A stretch of 29,812 nt of DNA from a virus, in the IMG/VR virus record IMGVR_UViG_3300032285_001014, positions 1 to 29,812 of that record; one strand, 5' to 3'. Under the pieces are notes generated by a model. That model was given only the letters and a program-made list of their open reading frames with translations, ran no database searches and was not told where the DNA came from. Shown here piece by piece: positions 1 through 7,235 of the stretch. How positions within the stretch are numbered: position 1 is the stretch's first letter; each line of letters starts with the position of its first letter. The translations under genes and the position numbers were made by a program.

Positions 1-128
1 CAGGTGAAGAGTTCAAATTCTACCGAAAAGAATGGAAAGATGATAAATTAGATATGATAATGGCAAAATTCCATATCAAACCTGAAACAACTACCATTCC
101 TGAGGAGACAGAAGAAAATGTTGAATGA
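1..128 (+). CDS. C-terminal end of an unidentified phage protein (partial)
   Basis: An open frame (codons in register with base 3) runs in from the left edge and stops at TGA 126-128, giving the last 41 residues of a protein. The tail is charged, with a lysine-rich stretch (EFKFYRKEWKDDK) and then an acidic end (EETEENVE). The stop overlaps the start of the next gene at 118 by 11 bases, which is typical of translationally coupled phage genes. The start lies outside the window and the fragment is too short to assign a family. Confidence 0.6.
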   Translation, partial: GEEFKFYRKEWKDDKLDMIMAKFHIKPETTTIPEETEENVE

Positions 129-360
129 AACACAAGTGGGCGATGTCTGGTTAATGTTTATTGAGTACATTGACAAGAAGCAAGTAGAAACTGTAGCAGA
201 ACGTTATATCGATTTGCTGGCCGATTTCGGCATAAGCGATCGTACATTACAAAATGCTACAGGTGTCGACGATGTTCTTGATCAAGCTATTGCGTATTAT
301 CTCAATGAAGATGAAGACGCAGAACCTGAAGACGAAGACTACAGAGAATTGGATTTCTAA
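118..360 (+). CDS. Small acidic conserved-looking phage protein, unknown function
   Basis: This 80-residue protein has an amphipathic N-terminal half (GDVWLMFIEYIDKKQVETVA, residues 8-27) and a strongly acidic tail (NEDEDAEPEDEDYRELDF). No catalytic motif is visible. It starts inside the end of the preceding gene, and its TAA stop shares a base with the ATG of the next gene (TAATG), so the three are almost certainly co-translated. From memory, similar small acidic proteins occur near recombination genes in T4-like cyanophages, but I cannot confirm homology here. Confidence 0.75.
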   Translation: MLNETQVGDVWLMFIEYIDKKQVETVAERYIDLLADFGISDRTLQNATGVDDVLDQAIAYYLNEDEDAEPEDEDYRELDF

Positions 361-815
361 TGGGATGGTATTCAGAAGTTGCTAAAGATATTTCTAACAT
401 ACCCAGTGCGGCAGACTATTTTGAAGCTGAGTTACTCGAAGCTAAGAAAGAATGTCGCATTAGTGGAAATGTAGAACGTGCCGCGGCAAGTATGCCCGGT
501 GTAGTCGAACAACGGTTTGCTCAACTACAAGAAATTGAAGCAATTTTAGAATATCTAAACATTGAATTAAGACGTCTTAAAAGCCAACACTTTCGCAAAT
601 ACTTAGAAAACTATCAACGTGCTCTAAGTAGTAGGGATTGTGAACGTTATGTAGAAGGTGAAGCAGATGTCGTTGACTTTGAAAAAATTATCAACGAATT
701 TGCTTTACTTCGTAACAAGTGGCTAGGCATTACTAAAGCATTAGATCAGAAACAATGGCAAATTACTAATATTGTAAAATTACGTGTTGCTGGTATGGAA
801 GACGCCACACTATAA
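360..815 (+). CDS. Coiled-coil phage protein upstream of uvsW, possible UvsY-like recombination mediator
   Basis: The 151-residue product is helical and charged, with a predicted coiled-coil region around residues 50-95 and a final segment (KWLGITKALDQKQWQITNIV) that loosely recalls the C-terminus of T4 UvsY, the ssDNA-binding mediator that loads UvsX. In T4 uvsY lies close to uvsW, and here uvsW begins about 1.3 kb downstream, which supports a recombination role. The sequence similarity is weak, so function is inferred from size, helical character and position only. It starts on the TAATG junction with the upstream gene and is followed by a strong terminator. Confidence 0.7.
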   Translation: MGWYSEVAKDISNIPSAADYFEAELLEAKKECRISGNVERAAASMPGVVEQRFAQLQEIEAILEYLNIELRRLKSQHFRKYLENYQRALSSRDCERYVEGEADVVDFEKIINEFALLRNKWLGITKALDQKQWQITNIVKLRVAGMEDATL

Positions 816-838
816 TCAATCTGCTCAAACTGACCACT

Positions 839-872
839 ATAGGCCTTAAATAATATTGAGGCCTATTTTTTT
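839..872 (+). terminator. Rho-independent terminator
   Basis: A perfect 8-bp stem, ATAGGCCT (839-846) with AGGCCTAT (859-866), encloses a 12-nt AT-rich loop and is followed by a T tract to 872. It ends the three-gene unit upstream and separates it from the promoter at 881-909. Confidence 0.9.
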
Positions 873-880
873 CTAAATGG

Positions 881-909
881 TTGATTAATGAAAAAAGTTA
901 GTGTATACT
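881..909 (+). promoter_or_regulatory. Sigma70-type promoter for the 405-aa gene
   Basis: TTGATT (881-886), a 17-nt spacer and TATACT (904-909) form a good vegetative promoter just after the terminator. The predicted transcription start is at about 916, which is the A of an ATG in the downstream reading frame, so the message may be leaderless. The spacing matches that of the minus-strand early promoters. Confidence 0.7.
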
Positions 910-915
910 TGCTAT

Positions 916-2118
916 ATGATGACCGTTGATAATCTATTACTAAAAATCGTAAATTTTTCTTCTCCCACAATTGAAGAAATGATTCATTCTAAAGATGCGA
1001 GAGTCCTTAGAAGTCTTGCCACATCGATTAACAGTCATGTGTTTATTACAGAAAATCAAAGCAGACTATTAATGAAAATTCTCCGGGAAAATCAGAAAAA
1101 AATGTCAGTTTTTTCAGAAGAAATTTATACAGTTTTAAATGACCCGTCGTGGTCTAAAAGTTTCCGACACATAGAACAAGTGAAGAAACTGTACATTGGC
1201 AAAAATGAAGACCACGAAGCTATATTGATTTTAGAATTTACCTATAATTCAGAAATTCGTAAAATTATGGGAAATTTGTCGAAAATTGTCGAAAATTTAG
1301 TTCAGGTAAATTCAGGTAAAACATGGACGGCTGAGCTAACAGAGAAGAACATAGTAGCATTGGTCGATCAATTAACACCATTAAACTTTGATATCGACGA
1401 GACTATCAAAAATCACTATCACACCATAAAAGCATGGTCGAAAACTGAGGTCGAACAACAATTTTTCTTGACCTCAATGACCAACGCAAACTTTCATAAA
1501 CACATTACTGCCGACTTAGGTATTGAAACATCAATTGATCAAAATATTATAAACGACAGAAGTGTCAGGTATCAGTATCTTGTAGAAAACCCAAAAAATC
1601 CCGGCGAAAACCTGACAGAATACCTTGCTAACAGACCTGTAACAAAGTTATGGGTTGACAAAAATCAACATACTTTGTCGCAGTTGTTATCCTCACTTAT
1701 CTCACTGAAAAGACTGCCCGTGTTGTTTGTATTTGATAATGTGGTCAATGAAAAATATTATCAAAATTTAGAATTGCTGTCAAAATCCTTGGAAGAAGTT
1801 GGAGTGACAACAGACATTGGAATTTATTTTCGATTGCCCAACGATGACATTGGCAAGCGATTTAACGGCATAATTGCTGAAAAGAAATATAACAGTAGAC
1901 TAGATAGTACATTAAAAGTAGCGGCAGTTATGGGTGGGAAAATACCAAAATTCTTCCTTACCAGCGCCTGGCGACCAATGAGCGTTATTGCCCTAGATAC
2001 TAAGATGGGGTTGCGTCATGGTAAGACTTCAGTGTATACTAACTGCTGTGACTTAATTGTTGAATACTCGGATGAGACAAGTGTTCTAGAAGAACGGAAA
2101 TTAAACATATGGCGGTAA
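916..2118 (+). CDS. Conserved-looking 400-residue protein directly upstream of uvsW, unknown function
   Basis: The frame is open from 901, but the promoter at 881-909 places transcription start near 916, so the ATG at 916 (or 919) is the most upstream usable start, giving about 400 residues. No Walker, nuclease or zinc motif is obvious. The second half has alternating hydrophobic strands (LPVLFVFDNVV, VTTDIGIYF, KVAAVMGGKIPKFFLTSAW, VIALDTKMGLRHGKTSVY, CCDLIVEY), suggesting an alpha/beta domain reminiscent of a degenerate nucleotide-binding or TOPRIM-like fold. The end overlaps the uvsW start by 10 bases, so expression is coupled and a role in replication or recombination is likely. The specific function is unknown. 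Confidence 0.8.
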   Translation: MMTVDNLLLKIVNFSSPTIEEMIHSKDARVLRSLATSINSHVFITENQSRLLMKILRENQKKMSVFSEEIYTVLNDPSWSKSFRHIEQVKKLYIGKNEDHEAILILEFTYNSEIRKIMGNLSKIVENLVQVNSGKTWTAELTEKNIVALVDQLTPLNFDIDETIKNHYHTIKAWSKTEVEQQFFLTSMTNANFHKHITADLGIETSIDQNIINDRSVRYQYLVENPKNPGENLTEYLANRPVTKLWVDKNQHTLSQLLSSLISLKRLPVLFVFDNVVNEKYYQNLELLSKSLEEVGVTTDIGIYFRLPNDDIGKRFNGIIAEKKYNSRLDSTLKVAAVMGGKIPKFFLTSAWRPMSVIALDTKMGLRHGKTSVYTNCCDLIVEYSDETSVLEERKLNIWR

Positions 2119-3578
2119 AATTAGTAATTAGGGACGAAGTTAATATCAAGTTTGAGAACTTGTCTCTAGACGCACGAAAGAAATTAGCTAATACATTCAA
2201 GTACGAAGATCCAACAGCACGTTATCGTCCAGCTTACAAACTTGGACGTTGGGATGGTAAAGTCAGTATGTTTGGACTGGGCGGTAACGGCTATCTTAGC
2301 CAGCTAGAAAAGTGTCTTAATATACTAGGCGACTTAGACATCGATATCTCTGAAATAGAAGATTTGCGTACAACTAGCAAGATTGAATTTACAGAAATTA
2401 CAAATAACTATTGGGCCGACATGGGTAAAGTATGGCCTGCCGGACATAGATTTGCCGGACAACCTATTACATTACGAGACGACCAAGTTGAGGTTGTAAA
2501 CCGCTTTTTTACCAATACACAAGCCTTACAAGAAGTTGCTACAGGTGCTGGTAAAACTATTATGACAGCAACATTAAGTCACTGTGCTGAGAAATATGGA
2601 CGCACTATTGTCATTGTTCCTAACAAAGACTTGGTTGTACAAACAGAAGAAGATTACATTAACGTTGGCTTAGATGTTGGTGTTTATTTTGGTGATCGCA
2701 AAGATCTTAACAAGACACATACCATCTGTACATGGCAATCACTCAACGTCTTAGACAAGAAAAGTAAAAACTGGGACTTAGAAGTTGCCTTAACACTTGC
2801 TGAATTCCTTGACGGTGTTAAGACAGTTATCGTTGACGAAGTTCATATGGCTAAGGCAGAAGTTCTTAAGAATTTGCTAACAATTAACTTATGTAACGCA
2901 CCTATCCGTTGGGGACTAACTGGTACAGTTCCTAAGGATGCGTTTGAAGCTGAACCTATTTTTGCCAGCATTGGCCCAGTAGTTGGCGGCATTAAGGCTC
3001 ACGAATTACAAGAGATAGGCGTGTTAAGCAACTTACACGTAAACATCTTACAACTAATAGATTTACCAGAATTTAAAACATATCAAGAAGAATTAAAGTA
3101 TCTTGTCACTAACAAAGACAGGATGACATATTTTAGTAAACTTGTTCAAGGCTTAGCAGACTCAGGCAATACATTGATACTGGTTAACAGGATCGATACA
3201 GGCAAATTATTAACAGAAATGATAGAAGGCGCCGTGTTTATTTCAGGCGAAGTAAAGGGAACCAAACGTGCAGAAGAATATAAAGAACACGCTACAAACG
3301 ATAACAAGATTACTGTTGCGACTTTCGGGGTCGCGGCTGTTGGAATTAATATTCCTCGTATCTTTAACTTGGTACTGCTGGAGCCTGGCAAATCGTTTGT
3401 CAGAGTTATTCAGTCAATAGGACGGGGAATTCGTAAAGCGGAAGATAAAGATTTTGTACAAATATGGGACGTAACTTCGACTTGTAAATTTGCCAAGCGC
3501 CACCTCACAGCGAGGAAGAAATTTTACAAGGATGCCAAATATCCATTTACTATAGACAAAGTGGACTGGCAAAAATAA
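2109..3578 (+). CDS. uvsW: UvsW-like superfamily 2 DNA/RNA helicase
   Basis: This 489-residue protein has the T4 UvsW layout: a small N-terminal domain containing YKLGRWDGKVSMF (residues 43-55), then an SF2 helicase core. Visible motifs are the Q/Ia region TLRDDQVEVV (121-130), Walker A ATGAGKT (144-150), DEVH box (243-246), motif III LTGTVP (270-275) and motif VI QSIGRGIRK (435-443). T4 UvsW is about 500 residues; it unwinds branched DNA and R-loops, promotes fork regression, and shifts the phage from origin-dependent to recombination-dependent replication. All key helicase residues appear intact. It overlaps the 405-aa gene upstream and is followed 6 bases later by the next gene, consistent with one operon. 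Confidence 0.95.
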   Translation: MAVKLVIRDEVNIKFENLSLDARKKLANTFKYEDPTARYRPAYKLGRWDGKVSMFGLGGNGYLSQLEKCLNILGDLDIDISEIEDLRTTSKIEFTEITNNYWADMGKVWPAGHRFAGQPITLRDDQVEVVNRFFTNTQALQEVATGAGKTIMTATLSHCAEKYGRTIVIVPNKDLVVQTEEDYINVGLDVGVYFGDRKDLNKTHTICTWQSLNVLDKKSKNWDLEVALTLAEFLDGVKTVIVDEVHMAKAEVLKNLLTINLCNAPIRWGLTGTVPKDAFEAEPIFASIGPVVGGIKAHELQEIGVLSNLHVNILQLIDLPEFKTYQEELKYLVTNKDRMTYFSKLVQGLADSGNTLILVNRIDTGKLLTEMIEGAVFISGEVKGTKRAEEYKEHATNDNKITVATFGVAAVGINIPRIFNLVLLEPGKSFVRVIQSIGRGIRKAEDKDFVQIWDVTSTCKFAKRHLTARKKFYKDAKYPFTIDKVDWQK

Positions 3579-3584
3579 GGAATC

Positions 3585-4091
3585 ATGCAGATATTAACAT
3601 TAGATAATGAAACGTTCTCATTGAACAATTTACCAGAAGAGGTAGACGAAAATACAAGGTTTGCGGTGCTAGATAACAGTAATCCACAAGAGCCAGATTT
3701 TTTCTTTATGCCGTTAATATTCCTAGAATCATTTAATGCTCCGGCAATGGTACTGAGAATAGGCGACGATGAGATAGCTATGCCTATAGATTGGAGTATA
3801 GCAGTAGGAGATAGTAGTAGTGCTAGTGACATTGAAATTTTACCTTTAACTAGTCTAAATGACAGGGGGTTTGAAGCACTATGTTTTAATCCGCTAAGTT
3901 CATTTAGAGTCGAATTTAAAAAGATTGAAATTGTAAATTTCTATAACGATGTCAAATGGTACTTTCCAAAAATGAAAAACGGACAACTACTAGCAAGTCC
4001 AATACGTGGCGGAAGTAAACCAGATTGTGTGTACTTTGTTAAAGAAATTAGTAGACAAAGCGAAATTATTCAGCTGGATAAAATATTATGA
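3585..4091 (+). CDS. Unknown T4-like phage protein, 168 aa
   Basis: The start is supported by AAGGA placed 6 bases upstream. The protein appears to be mostly beta structure: alternating strands such as RFAVLDNS, DFFFMPLIFLE, AMVLRIGDDEIAMPIDW and FRVEFKKIEIVNFYNDVKWYF. No catalytic motif is seen. Its last codons overlap the start of the oxygenase-like gene (ATGA at 4088). Between uvsW and the oxygenase-like gene its role is unclear; no function is assigned. Confidence 0.8.
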   Translation: MQILTLDNETFSLNNLPEEVDENTRFAVLDNSNPQEPDFFFMPLIFLESFNAPAMVLRIGDDEIAMPIDWSIAVGDSSSASDIEILPLTSLNDRGFEALCFNPLSSFRVEFKKIEIVNFYNDVKWYFPKMKNGQLLASPIRGGSKPDCVYFVKEISRQSEIIQLDKIL

Positions 4092-4717
4092 CATTAAAGG
4101 TAGCATATTTTCAACCAGTAGTGTTGGCCATAGATAATGTGCCGCCTATTGAGTTTAGTAAAGTTTATTCGTTAGCAGAAAGTCTACACGCACATCCTGA
4201 ATTGAATGACGGCGGAAATCCTAACATAAGTATTCGCGGCGGGCAACAAATACAAGTATACCCCAATGAGCTAGGACTAGATGTAGGCTGGTTAGTAACA
4301 TATTTAGAGTCAATTTGCCGTGGTTATATGGAAATTATAACTCAACAATCAGGAACAGACGAACTTAAACTGTGCGATCCAGAAATAGTTAGCATATGGA
4401 CCATACAGCAACAGCAGGGCAACTACCAAGAAATGCACACACATCCCACCGGGCATATTAGCGGAAACATTTATGTTAGTGCTCCTGAGTTTGATGAAAA
4501 CAGCCAACCAAGCGATGGACAAATCTTGTTCAGGATGCCGCAAACTAAAGATGTTAGTAAGTTTATCATGACTGACACTTGGAAATACAACCCAACTCCT
4601 GGTACTGTTATTATATTTCCAAGTCACTTGCCGCACACTGTATATCCATGGAAAGGCACCGGGACACGCACAGTTATGGCATTTGACGCAAGACTAGTTC
4701 CAAAGGAAAATCGATGA
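4088..4717 (+). CDS. 2-oxoglutarate/Fe(II)-dependent oxygenase-like protein
   Basis: The 209-residue protein resembles the phage 2OG-Fe(II) oxygenase family (2OG-FeII_Oxy_5 type). The signature is an iron-binding segment MHTHPTGHISGNIYV (residues 116-130, H117/H119), a proline-glycine turn and a second ligand segment FPSHLPHTVYPW (177-188, H183), followed by R194 (GTGTRTVMAFD) in the position expected to bind the 2OG carboxylate. Such enzymes are common in T4-like cyanophages and pelagiphages, where the substrate is usually unknown (protein, nucleobase or small-molecule hydroxylation are all possible). It is coupled to its neighbours on both sides by ATGA overlaps. The family call is fairly secure; the substrate is not inferable. 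Confidence 0.8.
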   Translation: MTLKVAYFQPVVLAIDNVPPIEFSKVYSLAESLHAHPELNDGGNPNISIRGGQQIQVYPNELGLDVGWLVTYLESICRGYMEIITQQSGTDELKLCDPEIVSIWTIQQQQGNYQEMHTHPTGHISGNIYVSAPEFDENSQPSDGQILFRMPQTKDVSKFIMTDTWKYNPTPGTVIIFPSHLPHTVYPWKGTGTRTVMAFDARLVPKENR

Positions 4718-4863
4718 AAGATAAAGAATTTGTTGATCAAGTAAGACACGCAGTAGAGTCATATGCCAAGGAAAATGTTTGGGATAATGATGAAGATGTT
4801 GTGCTAACAGAGTTTGTAGAATGGCTGTATAAGCAGTATGGAATTGTGTATGGGAAGTCTTAA
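4714..4863 (+). CDS. 49-aa acidic phage protein, unknown
   Basis: The ATG overlaps the stop of the oxygenase-like gene (ATGA), and the frame runs to TAA at 4861-4863. The product begins MKDKEFVDQVRHAVESY, is helical and acidic in the middle (NDEDVVLTEF), and ends KQYGIVYGKS. No function can be assigned. Overlapping starts on both sides and a phage-typical composition support it as a real gene of the same operon. Confidence 0.65.
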   Translation: MKDKEFVDQVRHAVESYAKENVWDNDEDVVLTEFVEWLYKQYGIVYGKS

Positions 4864-5125
4864 ACCAGGGGCAACTTACGTGTACGAAAGAAATAATGGC
4901 ACAGTTTACGCTAGAGAAGTTGGCGCAGATCCTAGTACACGAAAAGAAATTGGCTGGAACTACGATCCACGTACTAGCGATGGCAGACCTTTACATGATC
5001 ATATAATGGATGACAAAATGTGGGGTGAAATTCGGCGAGAAGCTAAAACCAATGTGACTTTACAAAAGGCCTTGGATCGTGCTATAATGATATACAAACT
5101 AAGCAAGGACAAACTCCGTGAGTGA
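4850..5125 (+). CDS. Conserved-looking 91-aa T4-like protein (MGSLKPGATYVYE type)
   Basis: I choose the ATG at 4850 rather than the one at 4838 because MGSLKPGATYVYERNNG resembles the start I remember for small T4-like cyanophage proteins, but both ATGs are in frame. The sequence contains YAREVGADPSTRKEIGWNYD and a helical end (LQKALDRAIMIYKLSKDKLRE). No enzymatic motif is recognised. It overlaps the 49-aa gene upstream and the GTG-started gene downstream. Confidence 0.75.
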   Translation: MGSLKPGATYVYERNNGTVYAREVGADPSTRKEIGWNYDPRTSDGRPLHDHIMDDKMWGEIRREAKTNVTLQKALDRAIMIYKLSKDKLRE

Positions 5126-5597
5126 AAAAATCGAGTTAAAAGAAAAACTTATTGCTGTAGATCAAAATGTTCGAGAGCTATGGGACGCCATGGATCCGGA
5201 ACAGCAAAAGGCCCTTAAGAGCGAACTTTTTATTCTTAATAGGTATGTCAGTAGTGCGGCCGGGCAAAAGAGAGATATACAAGAGCACTTTGTACTAACT
5301 GTTAATCAATACTTTAATAAAAACTGGAATGATTTACAAAAACATCCTAAACTAATGTGGATGTTATTGTGTATGTGTAGCTGGAACGGCGAGAAAGTAT
5401 TTTGGCATGAGTGGATTGGTTACAAAAGAAAAGCCGGCACAAATACCAAGCGAATTAAATTTTTAGAAGAACTATTTCCTAATCGCAAGCGAGATGAAAT
5501 AGAATTATTAAGCGAACTAAACACTGATAAAGAGATTAAAGAACTAGCAAGACTACACGGCATGGACGAAGCCGAAATTGCTAAGAAATTAAAATGA
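5118..5597 (+). CDS. Unknown 159-aa helical phage protein, GTG start
   Basis: The gene starts with GTG at 5118, overlapping the stop of the previous gene by 8 bases; AAGGAC lies about 10 bases upstream. The product is almost entirely charged helix, with two tryptophan-rich stretches (HPKLMWMLLCMCSWNGEKVFWHEWIGYKRK) and a C-terminal segment (IKELARLHGMDEAEIAKKL) that could be a small helix-turn-helix-like or adaptor module. Its neighbours suggest a DNA-metabolism role, but no family is identified. It overlaps the next gene by ATGA. Confidence 0.75.
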   Translation: MSEKIELKEKLIAVDQNVRELWDAMDPEQQKALKSELFILNRYVSSAAGQKRDIQEHFVLTVNQYFNKNWNDLQKHPKLMWMLLCMCSWNGEKVFWHEWIGYKRKAGTNTKRIKFLEELFPNRKRDEIELLSELNTDKEIKELARLHGMDEAEIAKKLK

Positions 5598-6286
5598 TGT
5601 CATTAGTTACTCAACCTTACATTTGTGGACATTGCGGCAAAGGCTTCATGCAAGAGAAGACTTTGTTTGTTCACGTGTGTGAGCAAAAACGTAGACATAT
5701 GGCGCAAAAGGAAAAACATGTTGTATTAGGATTTGATACTTTTCAAAAATTCTATAAACAAGTACAACCCAATAGTAAAGATAAAACCTATGAAGATTTT
5801 AGTAAAAGCCCTTACTATAACGCTTTTGTTAAGTTTGGCAGTTTCGTTAGTAACGTCAATCCTCTCTATCCACAACAATTCATTGACTGGATTGTACGAA
5901 GCGGTGTTAAACTGGACCATTGGTGCCGAGACGAACTCTACGAACAATACGTCCTCGAGCTCATCAAAAGAGAACCAGTCGAAGTAGCACTGGAACGCAG
6001 TATTAGTCATATGCTATCGTGGGCCAATGATCAAAACGCACAATGGAATCATTATTTCCTATATGTAAGTCTGAGTCGTGCTTGTTATGATATTAAGGAC
6101 GGAAAGATTAGTCCTTGGTTAATTTTAAACAGCGCCAGTGGCAAGGCCATGCTCCAGAAATTTAATGACGAACAACTAGTTCACGTACAAAATGTTATTG
6201 ATCCGCCGTTTTGGGTTAGTAAATTTAAAAAGCTACCAGCAGATGTTGAATTGGTCAAGCAAGTTGTTAAAGAGAGTAATATATAA
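5594..6286 (+). CDS. Zinc-finger-containing phage protein, unknown function
   Basis: The N-terminus carries a single zinc-finger-like motif, C11-x2-C14 followed by H27 and C29/H35 (YICGHCGKGFMQEKTLFVHV), and then about 190 residues of helical sequence without a recognised enzymatic motif. The finger suggests nucleic-acid or protein binding. The gene overlaps both neighbours (ATGA at 5594, shared base at 6286), so it is made together with the DnaE-like protein that follows and could be its partner; that link is inference from coupling only. Confidence 0.8.
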   Translation: MMSLVTQPYICGHCGKGFMQEKTLFVHVCEQKRRHMAQKEKHVVLGFDTFQKFYKQVQPNSKDKTYEDFSKSPYYNAFVKFGSFVSNVNPLYPQQFIDWIVRSGVKLDHWCRDELYEQYVLELIKREPVEVALERSISHMLSWANDQNAQWNHYFLYVSLSRACYDIKDGKISPWLILNSASGKAMLQKFNDEQLVHVQNVIDPPFWVSKFKKLPADVELVKQVVKESNI

Positions 6287-6855
6287 TGCCAGATATCGAC
6301 ATTGACTTTGCCGACAGAACAACAGCGTTAGATGTGTTAAAACATATTGACGCTCGTCTTGACACGGATAAAAAGCACAACACTGGCGTATATTGTACCA
6401 GTGTTCCTTATAATCCTCTTACTGGTATAAGCACATTAAATTATAAAGAAGCGGAAGAAAGAGGATACTTTAAGATAGATTTTTTAAATGTAAGTGTTTA
6501 CGAAGGTGTTAAAAGCAAAGAGCATTTGACAAAGTTATTAGAGACTGAGCCATTATGGGATTTACTTTTAGAAGATGACTTTGTAAACAATCTATTTCAT
6601 GTAAACGGACACGGCAGTATCTTGAGACAAATGAAGCCAGAAAGTATTGAGCAACTAGCGGCAGTACTGGCAATGATACGTCCTGCTAAACGCTATCTAA
6701 TTGGGAAAGATTGGATTACAGTGATGAGCGAAGTATGGGTCAAACCCGAGAATGACGAGTACTATTTTAAGAAGGCACATGCGATTGCCTACGCACATGT
6801 GATTGTAGTACAGATGAATTTAATCTGCGAAGGATTACTTAATCCTGCGAACTAA
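6286..6855 (+). CDS. Minimal DnaE/PolC-like polymerase core protein (189 aa)
   Basis: The protein begins directly at a DnaE palm signature: MPDIDIDFADR, matching the PDFDIDF motif that supplies two catalytic aspartates of bacterial Pol III alpha (here D5 and D7). A second matching block, YFKIDFLNV, places a third aspartate at D65. Further DnaE-like blocks follow in the family order: LFHVNGHGSILRQMKPES with LAAVLAMIRPA (124-134) resembles the DnaE 'F..E..GM..LL..MKP.S...L.AV.AL.RPG' region, and FKKAHAIAYAHV (161-172) resembles 'F.KSHAAAYA'. The PHP, thumb, beta-binding and C-terminal domains of a roughly 1100-residue DnaE are all missing. All three metal-binding residues seem present, so it is not obviously dead, but activity on its own is uncertain. 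Confidence 0.85.
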   Translation: MPDIDIDFADRTTALDVLKHIDARLDTDKKHNTGVYCTSVPYNPLTGISTLNYKEAEERGYFKIDFLNVSVYEGVKSKEHLTKLLETEPLWDLLLEDDFVNNLFHVNGHGSILRQMKPESIEQLAAVLAMIRPAKRYLIGKDWITVMSEVWVKPENDEYYFKKAHAIAYAHVIVVQMNLICEGLLNPAN

Positions 6856-7209
6856 TTGAACACTTTTGCGTTTAACACGTTTTAAAGTTAAGTTCATTAG
6901 ATTAACTACAGGGCCTAGTATAACACGGGTATCTTTGCTATTGAATGTTTTTATAGCATAGGCAAATGGCGTTATTTGGTCCCTACAAAAGATATTAATA
7001 GGAAACTGGCGGTTACTTTCCCACCACCAAGTTTCTCCTATTTCTAGGAATATTGTTTTTTCATCAGGAGTTTTAATGGCATTCAAGTCGTAAAAACTAG
7101 TGACAAACTGATCTTGATTTATTATAATGCCCACGTACTCATCATCACCGTAATTTATAACGCTGATAAAGGGTAGGTTTTGTTCTATATCGTCTCTTAA
7201 TTTTGCCAT
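6835..7209 (-). CDS. Conserved-looking T4-like hypothetical protein on the opposite strand
   Basis: This 124-residue protein converges on the DnaE-like gene with a 21-base 3' overlap and is the only clear minus-strand gene in the left part of the window. It reads like a compact beta-rich domain, with ISVINYGDDEYVGIIINQDQ, FLEIGETWWWESNRQFPINI and a basic C-terminus LKRVKRKSVQLVRRIK. I recall a similar small protein, with the tryptophan-rich ETWWWESNR segment, in T4-like marine phages, but its function is unknown to me. No convincing ribosome-binding site is seen next to the ATG at 7209. A late-type box for the divergent gene lies right at its start. Confidence 0.8.
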   Translation of the reverse strand: MAKLRDDIEQNLPFISVINYGDDEYVGIIINQDQFVTSFYDLNAIKTPDEKTIFLEIGETWWWESNRQFPINIFCRDQITPFAYAIKTFNSKDTRVILGPVVNLMNLTLKRVKRKSVQLVRRIK

Positions 7210-7214
7210 AAATA
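7207..7214 (+). promoter_or_regulatory. T4-late-type promoter box CATAAATA
   Basis: CATAAATA lies 22 bases upstream of the ATG at 7236 and is one base from the T4 late consensus TATAAATA. It overlaps the start codon of the divergent minus-strand gene. It fits a late structural role for the downstream gene. Confidence 0.5.
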
Positions 7215-7235
7215 CTGTATAAAGGTCCTTGCCAA

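Noticed and set aside
5733-6010. Overlapping reverse and alternative frames with hydrophobic stretches inside the zinc-finger gene
   Set aside because: No initiation signals; they fall inside a coupled, well-supported gene.
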